NCBI GenBank assembly: GCA_026417815.1
Contig: JAOACN010000015.1
Span: 1 to 5,125 of the forward strand
DNA length: 5,125 bases
Source: Chloroflexaceae bacterium
GTDB taxonomy: Bacteria; Chloroflexota; Chloroflexia; Chloroflexales; Chloroflexaceae
Reading direction: 5' to 3'
The position numbers and the translations under genes were made by a program. The notes under the pieces were generated by a model that saw nothing but the letters and a program-made list of their open reading frames with translations, was not told the origin of the DNA and did not search any database. Below, piece after piece: positions 4,868-5,125 of this stretch. Position 1 is the stretch's first letter. Every line of letters begins with the position of its first letter.

Positions 4868-5125
4868 ATGCAAACGATCTGCGTTGTCGGCACCGGTTAT
4901 GTGGGGCTTACCACAGCAGTCTGCTTTGCCGACCTGGGCAATCGGGTTACCGGGGTGGAGATCGATCTACAGAAGCTGGATCTGCTGCGGAGCGGGAAGA
5001 CGCCAATCTACGAGCCGGGCTTGCAGGAGTTGCTGGAACGGAACATGCGGGCCGGACGCCTGAGTTTTACCGACGACTACGCCGTGGCGCTCGAGGGGGC
5101 CGAACTGGTGTTCATCACCGTTGGC
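4868..5125 (+). CDS. UDP-glucose/GDP-mannose dehydrogenase family protein, N-terminal part (probable UDP-glucose 6-dehydrogenase)
   Basis: Eighty-six residues are visible before the right edge; full family members are about 430-460. The enzyme oxidises a nucleotide sugar, in the UDP-glucose case to UDP-glucuronate with two NAD+, supplying precursors for exopolysaccharide or envelope glycans in the cytoplasm. The N-terminal Rossmann motif is VVGTGYVG (6-13), with Glu31 at the end of the second strand (GVEID) for the NAD ribose. TPIYEPGL (45-52) matches the family's conserved 'xPIYEPGL' substrate-side segment, and the visible part ends in VFITVG, which in the family continues TP. The 'GYVGL' plus 'IYEPGL' pairing favours the UDP-glucose type, but GDP-mannose and UDP-ManNAc dehydrogenases share this half, so I leave the symbol blank. 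AGAGGG (4852-4857) lies 10 nt before ATG 4868 as a plausible ribosome site. Confidence 0.9.
   Translation, partial: MQTICVVGTGYVGLTTAVCFADLGNRVTGVEIDLQKLDLLRSGKTPIYEPGLQELLERNMRAGRLSFTDDYAVALEGAELVFITVG

Noticed and set aside
3235..4893. Long minus-strand open frame (552 codons) opposite the FecR-like gene
   Set aside because: It covers the whole FecR-like gene antisense and runs into the dehydrogenase start. Its translation is His/Arg/Gly-rich with no domain pattern, as expected from the reverse of a GC-rich gene. The plus-strand protein has a clear membrane span and beta pattern.

Overview
The window is GC-rich bacterial DNA. It most resembles a filamentous, probably thermophilic Chloroflexota (Roseiflexus/Chloroflexus type). 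I infer this from codon use, from the look of the LexA and ROK proteins, and from the hairpin-dense intergenic repeats; no marker gene is present to prove it. I see no mobile-element gene, tRNA, rRNA or CRISPR array. The genes are ordinary housekeeping and cell-envelope genes. What is less ordinary lies mainly in the gaps between them and in one kinase with altered motifs.

Layout: (1) 1-735 (+) is the C-terminal part of an ABC-2 type membrane permease, cut by the left edge. (2) 736-906 is a convergent gap with three stem-loops, the largest a possible bidirectional terminator. (3) 907-1569 (-) is lexA, the self-cleaving SOS repressor, read from a near-consensus sigma70 promoter at 1710-1739 through a leader of about 130 nt. 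(4) 1570-2070 is a roughly 500-bp divergent gap. Besides the lexA promoter it holds a nested palindromic repeat (1759-1860), a second block bounded by imperfect inverted repeats (1879-2006), and a strong hairpin (2017-2052) directly in front of the next promoter. (5) 2071-3006 (+) is a ROK-family sugar kinase with a perfect extended -10 only 7 nt before its ATG, so its mRNA is probably leaderless. (6) 3007-3282 is a gap with a 98-bp inverted-repeat element and further stems. (7) 3283-4719 (+) is a single-pass membrane protein with a FecR-like outer part and a C-terminal beta-rich, possibly carbohydrate-binding domain. (8) 4720-4867 is a short gap with a terminator-like hairpin. (9) 4868 to the right edge (+) is the start of a UDP-glucose/GDP-mannose dehydrogenase family protein, most likely UDP-glucose 6-dehydrogenase.

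Functionally, the ROK kinase (sugar phosphorylation), the FecR-like envelope protein and the nucleotide-sugar dehydrogenase would suit sugar activation and exopolysaccharide or envelope glycan production. Each seems to have its own promoter or terminator signals, however, so they are not a tight operon. LexA is unrelated in function. No clear new multi-gene system is visible. The strongest leads are the zinc-motif-less ROK kinase, its leaderless promoter with a hairpin over the -35 region, and the structured intergenic repeats.
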